A stretch of 64,000 bases of DNA from Candidatus Paceibacterota bacterium (GTDB lineage: Bacteria; Actinomycetota; Actinomycetes; Nanopelagicales; Nanopelagicaceae): NCBI GenBank assembly GCA_035530615.1, contig DATKUL010000002.1, positions 186,001 to 250,000 of the forward strand, in the 5' to 3' direction. Positions 1 to 8,749 of the stretch are shown one piece after another; position 1 is the stretch's first letter; each line of letters opens with the position of its first letter. Below the pieces are notes generated by a model. The model saw only the letters and a program-made list of their open reading frames with translations, was not told where the DNA came from and made no database searches. Both the position numbers and the translations under genes were made by a program.

Positions 1-344
1 AGCCCTGCCGCAAAGAGAGGTGCAGCAAGATCTGCAAGTCGAAGTCCGTTTGTGGTGAGTGAAAGTTCTGGTGGGTTTGAAAGCGAATTAATTCGCGTAA
101 CAATGTCGACTATGTCAGGTCGCAAAAGTGGCTCGCCACCGGTGAGTCGAACTTGATTGATGCCGTTTTCTGTCGCGACATCAATAACTGTCACTAATTC
201 ATCGGTAGTCAGAAGTTCGTGCGAAGGTAGCCATTTATCAAAGTCTTGGGGCATGCAATATGTGCAGCGAAGCGAACATCGATCTGTCAGTGAGACTCGA
301 AGATCACGGTGAGTACGATTGAAGGTATCGACCAATTCGCTCAT
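1..344 (-). CDS. moaA: GTP 3',8-cyclase MoaA (3' end outside window)
   Basis: Radical-SAM enzyme that starts molybdenum cofactor synthesis by converting GTP to 3',8-cyclo-GTP. Only the first ~114 of roughly 330 codons are present because the reading frame runs off the left edge. Seen in translation: the radical-SAM cluster motif C23-x3-C27-x2-C30 (DRCSLRCTYCMP) and the SAM-contacting TGGEPLL motif about 40 residues later. The chosen ATG at 344 overlaps the moaE stop as ATGA. A second in-frame ATG at 359 lies deeper inside moaE and is less likely. It is the last visible gene of the minus-strand Moco operon. The C-terminal second Fe-S cluster expected for MoaA cannot be seen. Confidence 0.93.
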   Translation of the reverse strand, partial: MSELVDTFNRTHRDLRVSLTDRCSLRCTYCMPQDFDKWLPSHELLTTDELVTVIDVATENGINQVRLTGGEPLLRPDIVDIVTRINSLSNPPELSLTTNGLRLADLAAPLFAAG

Positions 345-775
345 GCGCAGTTGATCCATTCATCTGTGCCGTCAGTGAAAACTTGGTGCTTCCAGATCGG
401 TATTTTTGCTTTGATTTCATCAACGAGTTCAGCGCAGGCGGCGAATGCTTCGCCACGGTGCACGGCTGCCACCGCTACTACGAGGGCAGCTTCCCCGATG
501 GGAATTTCGCCATAACGATGGGCGACCGCAATTCCGGTTAGATTGTGTCGTAAAGCGACCTCTTCCACCGTCTCCGAAAGTATCAGGGATGAAGAAGGGT
601 GAATTTCGTAGCGAAGACTTGCGACTGATTTTTCATGGTCGTGATCTCTCACATTTCCGCTAAAAGTAACAACCGCACCGGAATTATCGGAAGCTACCTC
701 TTCGGCAAGAAGGGATGCAGAAACTGGCTGGGGAGTTAACAAAGTCATTACCGGGAAATCCGCGCTCATCTTCAT
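341..775 (-). CDS. moaE: Molybdopterin synthase large subunit MoaE
   Basis: Catalytic subunit that, with sulfur-carrying MoaD, converts precursor Z (cPMP) to molybdopterin. The 144-aa length is normal for the family. Family hallmarks are visible: FSGNVRDHD near residues 38-46, HRYGEIPIGE near 86-95, the HR pair at 106-107, and the conserved lysines of KAKIPIWKHQ (K122, K124, K129). The ATG start overlaps the upstream mog stop (ATGA at 772-775), and its own stop overlaps the likely moaA start, so translation is probably coupled along the operon. No moaD is adjacent in the window. Confidence 0.95.
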   Translation of the reverse strand: MKMSADFPVMTLLTPQPVSASLLAEEVASDNSGAVVTFSGNVRDHDHEKSVASLRYEIHPSSSLILSETVEEVALRHNLTGIAVAHRYGEIPIGEAALVVAVAAVHRGEAFAACAELVDEIKAKIPIWKHQVFTDGTDEWINCA

Positions 776-1263
776 TTCGATCTCACGTGATCTTCGCCTT
801 GGAGTTGGCTAATGATGTGCGGCGCTAGGCGTTCAATAATGACAAGTCCGTCTCGTACACTTCCAGGGGATCCAGGCAGGTTGACGATTAAAGAACGACC
901 GTTCGTGCCAGCAAGTCCTCGAGTGAGATCAGCGGTGGGAACTTTTTCCCGGGAGTATGCACGAAGCGCCTCATTGAAACCCGGAAGTAATTTTTCAATG
1001 TGCGGAGCCGTTGCTTCGGGAGTTACATCCGTCGGAGAAACTCCCGTTCCACCGGTAGTTACGATGAGGTCTATCTTCGCATCAATAGCATTCGCAATTT
1101 CATGACCGATAAGAACCCGGTCATCCGAAACAATTACTTTAGGAAGAACGCTAAATCCCAAAGTAGTAAGACCTGCAACAAGTATTTCTCCGCTGGAGTC
1201 TTCATAAAGTCCTTGTGATGCTCTACTGCTTGCGGTTATGACGATTGCTCTAGAGGCAGTCAC
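772..1263 (-). CDS. mog: Molybdopterin adenylyltransferase (MogA/MoaB family)
   Basis: Adenylates molybdopterin to prepare metal insertion by MoeA. The 163-aa protein has the MoCF-biosynthesis fold signature: TTGGTGVSPTDVTPE near residues 68-82 and the NLPGSPGSVRDGL loop near 125-137. It starts with GTG at 1263, in a GTGA overlap with the moaC stop. It sits inside the Moco operon between moaC and moaE. The sequence alone does not decide between the MogA and MoaB naming. Confidence 0.9.
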   Translation of the reverse strand: MTASRAIVITASSRASQGLYEDSSGEILVAGLTTLGFSVLPKVIVSDDRVLIGHEIANAIDAKIDLIVTTGGTGVSPTDVTPEATAPHIEKLLPGFNEALRAYSREKVPTADLTRGLAGTNGRSLIVNLPGSPGSVRDGLVIIERLAPHIISQLQGEDHVRSK

Positions 1264-1742
1264 GATCGTTTCCAGGCACCATTGCGTCCACCATCTTTGC
1301 TTTCGACGCGAACATCAGAGATTATGGCGCCAGGATCTATGGACTTCACCATATCGATGACGGTGAGTGCAGCAATCGACACTGAAGTGAGTGCTTCCAT
1401 TTCAACGCCGGTGCGATCAGCAGTTTTCACTTCAACTCTGATCGCTACGCCATCTTCTTGAATCTCTAAATCAACGCTAACTCCGTGCAGCGCAATGGGA
1501 TGGCACAAGGGAATGAGATCAGGAGTTCTTTTTGCGCCCATAATTCCTGCGATACGGGCGGTGGCGAGAACATCCCCTTTGGGAACGCCACCTTCGCGAA
1601 GCAGATTGATAACTCTCTCCGATAGAAGTACTTTTCCGGATGCAGTGGCCGTGCGGGTGGTGACATCGCGGTCGGTCACATCAACCATATGGGCATTGCC
1701 CTCTTCGGTGATGTGCGAAAAAGAATGCGACGAGGGGCTCAT
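1260..1742 (-). CDS. moaC: Cyclic pyranopterin monophosphate synthase MoaC
   Basis: Converts 3',8-cyclo-GTP (MoaA product) to cyclic pyranopterin monophosphate. The ~160-aa protein shows the family motifs MVDVTDRDVTTRTA near the N terminus, LIPLCHPIAL in the middle and the KTADRTGVEMEAL active-site segment. The ATG at 1742 (MSPSSHSF) is preferred; the frame extends a little further to a TTG at 1751, which has no better ribosome binding site. It lies 24 bp downstream of moeA and overlaps mog. Confidence 0.93.
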   Translation of the reverse strand: MSPSSHSFSHITEEGNAHMVDVTDRDVTTRTATASGKVLLSERVINLLREGGVPKGDVLATARIAGIMGAKRTPDLIPLCHPIALHGVSVDLEIQEDGVAIRVEVKTADRTGVEMEALTSVSIAALTVIDMVKSIDPGAIISDVRVESKDGGRNGAWKRS

Positions 1743-1766
1743 AAGAGGCAATCGTAGTCATGTTAC

Positions 1767-2939
1767 CTAGGGAAGGGGCAGCCACCGAACTGCGCCACCA
1801 ACAGGTGTTAGGCCCGAATTAGCCACTGCGAATCCGGTTGAAAGAGCCAGACCGCGGAGCATTGCCGAGCCTAGATGCTCGCCCATTTCAAAATGACCAT
1901 CTCGGAGATTTCCCAATACCAGTCGTGTGAAATCGGCGGGTGCTGAAATTTCGTTGGCGGTCCTGACCTGCGCGAGCGGTGGCTCCGTTTCACCAAGAAG
2001 GTTCTTAATGACTGGAACTCCCAATGTCATAAGTCCAACGATTGCGGATTGAGGATTTCCTGGTAACCCAAGGAGTGGAACGGAACGACTTCCATGCGCG
2101 ATCGTGGCCAACAGCATTGGGTGACCGGGACGCGAACGGACTCGATCCACTACGAAAGTCCCACCGAGTGCACGAAGAGCGGAGTGGATGTGATCTCGTG
2201 GTCCGTCTGCGGTTCCGCCCGTGGTGATCACAAGGTCGCCATGTTGAGACGCAAAATTGATGGCCTTAATTACTGTCTCGAGTTCATCGGTGACGTACTG
2301 CTGAGAAATTACTTCGACGCCAAGGCGCGTTAACCATCCGGGCAACTGAGGGCCAAGTGAGTCTCTAACTTTTCCGCCTTGTGGAATTCCGGAGAGTTGG
2401 AGTTCATCGCCTAGGAGAAGTAGTGCGACTTTAGGTCTTGCTCTCACTTCAATTTCGTCATATCCGCTTGCCGCAAGCAGGCCAACATGGGCCGGTGAAA
2501 GTTTCGTGCCTCCCATGACCAGCATCTGCCCTTGCGGGCACTCTTCGCCCGCCGGGCGGATATCGAGATCTCGTGTGACTGCACCGCTTACATAATTATC
2601 GACTGACTCGGCGCTTTCCCATCGAAGCACGCCAAAAGTTCCTTGTGGAATCATCGCACCCGTTGCTATGCGAACCGCCGTCCCCTCCCTTAACTTTCCT
2701 TGAAAAGGCTCGCCAGCCTTCACGTCGCCAATGATTTCCCAAGGACCATTTCCGCTAACAGCCCAACCGTCCATTGATGAAGTTGTATAGGTGGGCAAAT
2801 CAACGAGAGAAATGCAATCTCTGGCGAGAGTCCTATTCAGACTGTGGGCGAGCGGAACTGTTTCACTATGAAGTGGTGACGTGACGAGGGACGCCTTCTC
2901 CCTTGCTTCATCCCAACCCAGTTCTTCAGATCCACTCAC
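1767..2939 (-). CDS. moeA: Molybdopterin molybdenumtransferase MoeA
   Basis: Inserts molybdate into adenylated molybdopterin. The 390-aa length is normal. Visible features: an N-terminal MoeA domain containing SSMDGWAV near residue 55 and RIATGAMIPQG near 92, the central MoCF-like domain with TTGGTADGPRDH, the GLPGNPQSA motif, and a C-terminal beta domain. It starts with GTG in a GTGA overlap with the upstream DUF6457 gene. It is part of the seven-gene Moco operon. Confidence 0.95.
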   Translation of the reverse strand: MSGSEELGWDEAREKASLVTSPLHSETVPLAHSLNRTLARDCISLVDLPTYTTSSMDGWAVSGNGPWEIIGDVKAGEPFQGKLREGTAVRIATGAMIPQGTFGVLRWESAESVDNYVSGAVTRDLDIRPAGEECPQGQMLVMGGTKLSPAHVGLLAASGYDEIEVRARPKVALLLLGDELQLSGIPQGGKVRDSLGPQLPGWLTRLGVEVISQQYVTDELETVIKAINFASQHGDLVITTGGTADGPRDHIHSALRALGGTFVVDRVRSRPGHPMLLATIAHGSRSVPLLGLPGNPQSAIVGLMTLGVPVIKNLLGETEPPLAQVRTANEISAPADFTRLVLGNLRDGHFEMGEHLGSAMLRGLALSTGFAVANSGLTPVGGAVRWLPLP

Positions 2940-3160
2940 TTATTTGCGGGCCAATTCTTGGCCAACTCTGCAATTTTTTTCGTTGCGGTTTCAAGGTCGG
3001 CTCCATTGGCGACTGCGTATCCAAGTAGAAAAGTCGTGACGGGTGCAACTTTACGTTCGACGTTATGAGCTGCGTCTCTGGCCGTGTCGAGAATCGAATC
3101 AATATCAAAATTGAACGTGACACCAAGTTCTTTCTTTACTTCCTCAATCCACTCGTTCAT
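2936..3160 (-). CDS. DUF6457 small protein of the Moco cluster
   Basis: A 74-aa acidic, mostly helical protein resembling the DUF6457 family, which in actinobacteria usually sits beside molybdopterin-guanine dinucleotide genes. The pattern LDxxxDAAHNVxRKVAPVTTFLLGYAV is recognisable. The biochemical role is not established; position suggests an accessory to MobA or MoeA. It lies between mobA and moeA, and its TGA stop overlaps the GTG start of moeA. There is no signal peptide or membrane segment. Confidence 0.75.
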   Translation of the reverse strand: MNEWIEEVKKELGVTFNFDIDSILDTARDAAHNVERKVAPVTTFLLGYAVANGADLETATKKIAELAKNWPANK

Positions 3161-3210
3161 AGCGTCGGCCTTTCTTTTCGAGAATTATGACTAACTACAA
3201 TCAATAGTTC

Positions 3211-3798
3211 CTAGCGCTTCTTGGCTTCCTCTTCCGTGATGGCTTGCTGCAACTCTTCTGGGGTATCAATATCGAGAAGCCTACTCTTGAGAGATGTAGA
3301 GAGCTCAATTTCTCTCAACTGCAAGAGCGCAGTCAGGGAGCGCATAGAACGCCCTTGCGGGCTCCCAAGTTTTGCCAGAGCGTTCCTAAGTGCACTCGTT
3401 CTATAGATTGCGCAGAGAGTTTGGGGCACTCCTTCGGCATCGATCGGAATCAGCCCATCGATGGATGGCTCAAGTGACTTCGCTAATTCATGGATCACGG
3501 TTGCTGCAAAGGGCATATCGGTTGCTATTAGCGCGACAAACTCTGTGCTGATCATTGCTAGACCAGCATTCACCGCTGCTACCGGACCGCCTCCAGCGGG
3601 ATCTTCCTGGACAAACTTCAAGGGTCGCAATTGGGATTCAAAAGTCGGCCCGATAATGACTACCTCGATATTCTCTGCGAGGTCGGTGAGCAAGTGGGAG
3701 AGAAGAGTCTTACCCTCTAGCATCGCAAGGGACTTATCGGATCCGAATCTGCTGCTTCTGCCTCCGGTGAGAATCAGCGCCGACAATTCTTCGCTCAT
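3211..3798 (-). CDS. mobA: Molybdenum cofactor guanylyltransferase MobA-like
   Basis: Nucleotidyltransferase that links GMP to Mo-molybdopterin to form the MGD cofactor of DMSO-reductase-type enzymes. The 195-aa protein begins with the NTP-transferase loop LTGGRSSRFGSDKS (residues ~10-23), followed by QEDPAGGGPVAAVNAG and the metal-site ATDMPFA motif near residue 115. Only 3 bp separate its ATG from the stop of the preceding FAD oxidoreductase gene, so it is probably co-transcribed with the polyamine genes. A CTP-using MocA-type relative is possible, but the MGD role fits the operon best. Confidence 0.85.
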   Translation of the reverse strand: MSEELSALILTGGRSSRFGSDKSLAMLEGKTLLSHLLTDLAENIEVVIIGPTFESQLRPLKFVQEDPAGGGPVAAVNAGLAMISTEFVALIATDMPFAATVIHELAKSLEPSIDGLIPIDAEGVPQTLCAIYRTSALRNALAKLGSPQGRSMRSLTALLQLREIELSTSLKSRLLDIDTPEELQQAITEEEAKKR

Positions 3799-3801
3799 CG
3801 G

Positions 3802-5172
3802 CTACTGTCCGGTCAGAGGCGCAAGGAGTTTCATGATGCGACTTGGGCGATGGGTAATTCTTTCTTCCTTGTCGGCCAGCGCGGAGAGTTTGATGGCACC
3901 ATTTACTGCCAGCCATCGCAGTGGCTCGCGCTCCCATCGAGGATTTCTCCAGTGAACAAATGGAAGTGAGGTGCGGACTGACTTCTCCTTGGTGACTAGA
4001 TCTGCCATGGCTGCCGCCGCGAGATAGGAGAGTGTCACCCCGTCACCTGCGTATCCGCCCATTTCACCAAAACCTCTCCATGTTCGAACATAGGGAGCCC
4101 AGTCTCGGGTTACTCCAACTGCGCCGCCCCAAGCGTGAGTGAATTCAAAATCTTTTAGAACTGGGAACCACTCTCTGGCCATTATCCGAAGTCTTTCGTG
4201 GTCCTTTTCGTGAGATTCACTTCCTTCATTTCTCTTCGAGCCCCAGGTGTAAGGGGCTCCGCGACCACCAATCGCGAGCCGATTGTCGGCAGTGCGTTGA
4301 GCGTACGTGACGAGATGCGAGGCTTCGGCGAATGCCTCACGATTGCGAATCCCAATAACTTCAAAGACTTCCGCGGGGAGAGGCTCGGTGGCGATCATCA
4401 ATGAGTAGATTGGAATCTGATCACGTGTTTTCTCGTGATACGCCTCTACTGCTCGGATAATGAATTTTGCTTTGATTGAACGACCGTTGACGGATGCCTT
4501 TCTTCTCCGAGAAATATCCGCGGAAGTATTCTCAAAAATTGCCACTCCGCGAGCTTCTAGTGATTTTGCTAAGCCAACGACGAGAGCTGCGGGGTTAAGG
4601 ACTGCGCAATCGGGCGTGAAGAACGATCCAACTGCACCTGACATCGCGATGCGTGAGAGTGTCTCCTCTTGGGAGAGCATGGGAGTGTTGCTCTCGATCT
4701 GAAGCCGGCGAAGCTGACCCCCGTTGCGCGCGACAATCAGAGCCCCGCTCTTTTGAAATCCACATTCGATCCGGTTGCTCTTAACGAATTGGCCTATCTC
4801 ATCAATTGAAACTCTTAGAAGTGTGTGGAGTTGATCCACTTGCGATTGCGAACACCGAGTGAGCAAGGTTTCATCGGATGCTGGGTACAGAGCCGAAGCC
4901 CAGCCGCCGTTTCTGCCGCTGGCCCCAGATCCCACCCGATCCTTCTCGACAATCGCGATTTTCAGAGAAGGATCATTGCTGATCAGGTGATGCGCACTCC
5001 ACAGGCCGCTAAATCCGCCTCCGACAATGAGCACGTCCCAGCGGCGATCGATATTGCCGGGTGAAAATTCTGGGCGACTTATCTCAGACCACCAAAGACC
5101 CATATTTAGCGTTCCCGGATCGTCCACTAATTTATGAGGAGAACGGCGAACTTTGGCGCGATCGGTTCTCAT
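3802..5172 (-). CDS. FAD-dependent amine oxidoreductase (DAO/PuuB-like)
   Basis: A 456-aa flavoprotein of the D-amino-acid-oxidase / gamma-glutamylputrescine-oxidase superfamily. The dinucleotide-binding motif VLIVGGGFSGLWSAHHL lies near residue 47, followed by the acidic end of the second strand (IVEKDRVG) and GASGRNGGW, a pattern shared with PuuB-type enzymes. A C-terminal GGYAGDGV motif is also present. It probably oxidises an amine or amino acid derived from polyamines. Its start overlaps the aminotransferase stop by 1 bp (TAATG) and mobA follows after 3 bp. The N-terminal ~40 residues before the FAD motif are longer than average. The exact substrate is not decidable. Confidence 0.8.
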   Translation of the reverse strand: MRTDRAKVRRSPHKLVDDPGTLNMGLWWSEISRPEFSPGNIDRRWDVLIVGGGFSGLWSAHHLISNDPSLKIAIVEKDRVGSGASGRNGGWASALYPASDETLLTRCSQSQVDQLHTLLRVSIDEIGQFVKSNRIECGFQKSGALIVARNGGQLRRLQIESNTPMLSQEETLSRIAMSGAVGSFFTPDCAVLNPAALVVGLAKSLEARGVAIFENTSADISRRRKASVNGRSIKAKFIIRAVEAYHEKTRDQIPIYSLMIATEPLPAEVFEVIGIRNREAFAEASHLVTYAQRTADNRLAIGGRGAPYTWGSKRNEGSESHEKDHERLRIMAREWFPVLKDFEFTHAWGGAVGVTRDWAPYVRTWRGFGEMGGYAGDGVTLSYLAAAAMADLVTKEKSVRTSLPFVHWRNPRWEREPLRWLAVNGAIKLSALADKEERITHRPSRIMKLLAPLTGQ

Positions 5173-6590
5173 TACAAAATAATAGAGGACGCTTCAGTCA
5201 GAACGGTGCGGAGAATTGATTCAATCTCATCGAAGTGGCTCTGATCAGAGATAAGCGGAGGAGCCAATTGGATCACGGGATCGCCACGATCATCGGCCCG
5301 GCAGTACAAGCCGTTGTCAAAGAGGGCTTTGGATAGGAACCCACGCAGTAGCTTCTCACTTTCATCTGCGGAGAAAGTTTCACGCGTAGCCTTGTCCTTT
5401 ACCATCTCGAGACCGATGAAATACCCGGCACCGCGGATGTCGCCAACAATGGGAAGGTCGTAAAGCTTCTCGATTGTGGCGCGGAAGGCGTCTTCGTTTG
5501 ACCTTACATTCTCGTTAATCTTCTCTCTTTCAAAGATTTCCAAGTTTGCCAGTGCCACGGCAGCGCCGGCTGGATGTCCACCGAAGGTGAACCCATGCAG
5601 GAATGAGTTGGTGCCCTTTCGGAAAGGTTCGTAGAGTCTTTCGTTGGCGATCATTGCTCCCATTGGAAAATAACCAGAGGTCATGCCCTTTCCGCAAGTA
5701 ATGATGTCTGGGATCACGTCGTATCTGGTTGATGCGAAGTACTCGCCGATGCGGCCGAATGCGGTGATGGTCTCGTCGCAGACCATGATGACGTCGTACT
5801 GATCGCAGATAGCGCGCACGCGTTGTAAATAGCCGGGGGGAGGCGGAAAGCATCCGCCGGAGTTTTGGACTGGCTCAATAAAGACCGCCGCAACAGAATC
5901 CGCGCCCTCAAATAGAATGGCTTCTTCAATTCGGTTTGCTGCCCATTGTCCGAATTCTTCAAATGAGTCGCGGTGGTTCAGCGGCGCACGATAGAAGTTT
6001 GTGTTCGGGACTTTGTGATGGCCTGCAATAAGAGGCTCAAAAAATTGCTTTGCACCAGGAATGCCGGTGATGGACAGAGCACCTTGGGTTGTGCCGTGGT
6101 AGGCAACGTTTCGGCTGATGATCTTGTGTTTCATCGGTTTGCCGGTGAGCTTGAAATACTGCTTGATCAATTTTGCGGCAGTCTCAACTGACTCTCCGCC
6201 TGATGAACTGAAGAAGACGTGATTGAGATCTCCCGGGGTCAAATCGGTGAGTCGCTCGGCCAATTCAATGGCGCGGGGATGCGCGTATGACCAGATAGGG
6301 AAATATGCAATCTCCTTAATCTGTTTTGCGTACGCGTCCGCAAGTTCCTCTCTGCCGTGACCGACTTGAACAGTAAAAAGAGAGGAGATTCCATCGAAAT
6401 ACCTTTTGCCGCGGTCGTCATAGATGTAGGTGCCTTCACCTTTGACGATGACAGGAATTGAACCACCGTCCTCGTAAGCACCCATGCGCGAGAAGTGCAT
6501 CCATAGATGCTCTTTGGCGCGGTTGGACCAATTTGATTCAAGATCCGATTCAAAGAATTGAACATTGTCGAAAGTGCTTGTTGTAGCCAT
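5172..6590 (-). CDS. Class III PLP aminotransferase (putrescine/omega-amino acid type)
   Basis: A 472-aa fold-type I transaminase. Visible features: the cofactor-binding segment SSSGGESVETAAKL near residue 125, a YHGTTQGALSITG motif, VCDETITAFGRIG with the PLP-ring aspartate, and the Schiff-base lysine in IITCGKGMTSGYFPMGA. It resembles putrescine--pyruvate aminotransferases (SpuC type) and other omega-aminotransferases. The locus (polyamine ABC importer, aldehyde dehydrogenase, agmatinase) supports putrescine to 4-aminobutanal. It follows the Lrp regulator by 3 bp and overlaps the FAD oxidoreductase. Confidence 0.85.
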   Translation of the reverse strand: MATTSTFDNVQFFESDLESNWSNRAKEHLWMHFSRMGAYEDGGSIPVIVKGEGTYIYDDRGKRYFDGISSLFTVQVGHGREELADAYAKQIKEIAYFPIWSYAHPRAIELAERLTDLTPGDLNHVFFSSSGGESVETAAKLIKQYFKLTGKPMKHKIISRNVAYHGTTQGALSITGIPGAKQFFEPLIAGHHKVPNTNFYRAPLNHRDSFEEFGQWAANRIEEAILFEGADSVAAVFIEPVQNSGGCFPPPPGYLQRVRAICDQYDVIMVCDETITAFGRIGEYFASTRYDVIPDIITCGKGMTSGYFPMGAMIANERLYEPFRKGTNSFLHGFTFGGHPAGAAVALANLEIFEREKINENVRSNEDAFRATIEKLYDLPIVGDIRGAGYFIGLEMVKDKATRETFSADESEKLLRGFLSKALFDNGLYCRADDRGDPVIQLAPPLISDQSHFDEIESILRTVLTEASSIIL

Positions 6591-6593
6591 TTG

Positions 6594-7052
6594 TTAGGTT
6601 CCCCAGTTATAAAGTTGCTTGCGCAACTTTAGGTAGATAAAACTTTCAGTGATTCGTACCTGCGGGATCGCTCGGATACGTTGTAATAGTTCAAGGAGGT
6701 GCTCATCGTCATTGCAGATCACCTCTGCCATCACATCGAAGCCACCTGAGGTGACGAGGATGTAATCCACTTCCTTGTAATGGGAGAGTTGGTCTGCCAC
6801 TTCAACGAGATCGCCTTCAACCTTGATACCGATCATGGCCATCCGAAATGAACCCACTGTTAGCGGGTCTGTGACGGCCACCACTTGCATGACCCCAGAC
6901 TCAATCAGTTTGGCGATGCGCTGGCGCACCGCCGCCTCTGAAAGACCCACGGCAACTCCAATCGCGGCGTATGGCTTACGCCCATCAATCTGGAGTTGCT
7001 CAATGATCGCCCGAGAAATGTCATCCAGGACCGGGCGTGCCTTGGTTGTCAT
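6594..7052 (-). CDS. Lrp/AsnC-family transcriptional regulator
   Basis: A 152-aa regulator. Residues ~8-60 form the AsnC-type helix-turn-helix (ISRAIIEQLQIDGRKPYAAIG, then LSEAAVRQRIAKLIESGVMQVV). Residues ~65-145 form the ligand-sensing RAM domain. It heads the minus-strand aminotransferase operon and lies divergent from the aldehyde dehydrogenase gene. The 175-bp gap between them carries two similar blocks that could be its binding sites. It probably controls both arms of the polyamine locus. The effector is unknown. Confidence 0.92.
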   Translation of the reverse strand: MTTKARPVLDDISRAIIEQLQIDGRKPYAAIGVAVGLSEAAVRQRIAKLIESGVMQVVAVTDPLTVGSFRMAMIGIKVEGDLVEVADQLSHYKEVDYILVTSGGFDVMAEVICNDDEHLLELLQRIRAIPQVRITESFIYLKLRKQLYNWGT

Positions 7053-7092
7053 AGTGCCACTCTCTCGTACCTTTAGAGGAAAAGCAAAGGAA

Positions 7093-7141
7093 TTCGCAGA
7101 TTTTGGGGCATTTCACAACGATATCCGCAGATTATTGCCCT
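7093..7141. promoter_or_regulatory. Paired direct repeat, candidate Lrp/AsnC operator
   Basis: Two similar 18-bp blocks, TTCGCAGATTTTGGGGCA (7093-7110) and TCCGCAGATTATTGCCCT (7124-7141), begin 31 bp apart, close to three helical turns. They lie between the divergent Lrp regulator and aldehyde dehydrogenase genes. AsnC-family octamers bind such phased arrays, so a shared control site is a reasonable inference. No binding consensus is known for this protein. Confidence 0.4.
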
Positions 7142-7227
7142 AAAAAGTAGAAAATCAGTGGTGGGGGCTGGTCAGGGAGAGTAACTGGGCGTACCCTCGC
7201 CTTCACTATCGATAGGGGACTTTTTTT

Positions 7228-8655
7228 ATGGAGACGTTATCCAGTTTTATCAACGGCAAGGAGGTGGCAAGCGAATCTGGGGAAACTACGGAGATCACTA
7301 ATCCCTCCACGGGCGAGGTTTATGCGACCGCGCCCAAGTCCAACCAGGCCGATGTAGAGAAGGCGATGAAGAGTGCGGCCACTGCTTTTGAAGGATGGCG
7401 AGATTCAACGCCCAGTGAGCGCCAACGTGCTCTTCTCAAGATTGCGGACGCTCTTGAATCACGGGCCGAAGAGATTGTTGCCATAGAGAGTCGCAATACA
7501 GGTAAGCCAATCGCGGTCACCATGTCTGAGGAAATTCCTCCGATGATCGATCAAATTAGATTTTTTGCAGGAGCAGCACGCAACCTGGAAGGTAAATCCG
7601 CCGGCGAATATATGCATGGCATGACCTCTTTTGTCCGTCGCGAACCAATTGGTGTCTGCGCCCAGATCACACCTTGGAATTATCCGATGATGATGGCAGT
7701 GTGGAAATGGGCACCTGCGATTGCCGCGGGAAATGCTGTCGTTCTCAAACCAAGCCACACGACGCCTGCCAGTACCGCCTTTATGGCGAAGGTAATGTCA
7801 GAGTTTCTACCCGCCGGTGTATTCAATGTGGTCTGTGGTGAAAGGGAAACCGGGAGAGCTCTCGTCGAACATGAAACTCCGGCCATGGTTTCGATCACCG
7901 GTTCGGTGCGGGCGGGAATGGATGTGGCGGGCACTGCGGCTAAACAGGTCAAGCGGGTTCACCTCGAGCTCGGAGGAAAGGCTCCCGTTGTCGTTTTTGA
8001 TGATGCCAATCTTGAAAACGCGGCAGAAGGAATTGCACTGGCTGGATTCTTCAATGCTGGTCAGGATTGCACCGCCGCCACTCGCGTACTTGTTCAGGCG
8101 GGTGTCTATGACGAGATGGTCGCTCTTCTGAGTGACCAAGCAAAAAACAAGATTGCCATCGGGATGCCGTCAGAGGATGTTCTCGTTGGACCTCTCAATA
8201 ACGCCAACCAGATGACGAGCGTGAGTGGCTTTGTCGATCGTGCACCATCGCATGCACGAGTGTTGGTCGGTGGGTCCCGGTTGAATCAACCAGGATTCTT
8301 CTTCCCTCCAACAATCGTGGCAGATCTGCGTCAGGATGACGAGATGATTCAAAAAGAGATTTTTGGACCTGTCATCACCATTCAGAAATTCGATACGGAA
8401 GAACAAGCCATCGCGATGGCAAACGGTGTCGAATATGGACTGGCTTCAAGTGTGTGGACCCGGGACCATAGCCGTGCAATGAGATTGGCCAAGGCCTTCG
8501 ATTTCGGATGCGTCTGGATCAACACCCATATTCCGATTGTTGCTGAGATGCCACACGGCGGTTTCAAGAAATCGGGCTACGGCAAAGATCTCTCGGGCTA
8601 CGGCTTTGAAGATTACACGCGTATAAAGCACGTTATGACCAATTTGAACGGCTAG
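7228..8655 (+). CDS. Aldehyde dehydrogenase, probably 4-aminobutyraldehyde dehydrogenase
   Basis: A 475-aa NAD(P)-dependent aldehyde dehydrogenase, likely oxidising 4-aminobutanal to GABA. Visible motifs: the catalytic Asn region TPWNYPMMMA near 150, the cofactor-binding SITGSVRAG near 225, the general-base glutamate in LELGGKAP near 250, and the nucleophile in FNAGQDCTAATR near 285. Length and motifs match PatD/PuuC-type enzymes. It opens the plus-strand polyamine operon, opposite the Lrp regulator. Other betaine- or amino-aldehyde substrates remain possible. Confidence 0.9.
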   Translation: METLSSFINGKEVASESGETTEITNPSTGEVYATAPKSNQADVEKAMKSAATAFEGWRDSTPSERQRALLKIADALESRAEEIVAIESRNTGKPIAVTMSEEIPPMIDQIRFFAGAARNLEGKSAGEYMHGMTSFVRREPIGVCAQITPWNYPMMMAVWKWAPAIAAGNAVVLKPSHTTPASTAFMAKVMSEFLPAGVFNVVCGERETGRALVEHETPAMVSITGSVRAGMDVAGTAAKQVKRVHLELGGKAPVVVFDDANLENAAEGIALAGFFNAGQDCTAATRVLVQAGVYDEMVALLSDQAKNKIAIGMPSEDVLVGPLNNANQMTSVSGFVDRAPSHARVLVGGSRLNQPGFFFPPTIVADLRQDDEMIQKEIFGPVITIQKFDTEEQAIAMANGVEYGLASSVWTRDHSRAMRLAKAFDFGCVWINTHIPIVAEMPHGGFKKSGYGKDLSGYGFEDYTRIKHVMTNLNG

Positions 8656-8749
8656 AATCCCCAAACATGATCCACCCCACCGCAATCGAATGTGAATGAA
8701 GGCACGATAACTTTCTTGAGAACTAACCACTAGACCAATAGGAGCCGCA

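Noticed and set aside
341-3798. A moaD gene hidden in the Moco operon
   Set aside because: The genes overlap or abut, and no small frame ending in the required GG is present.
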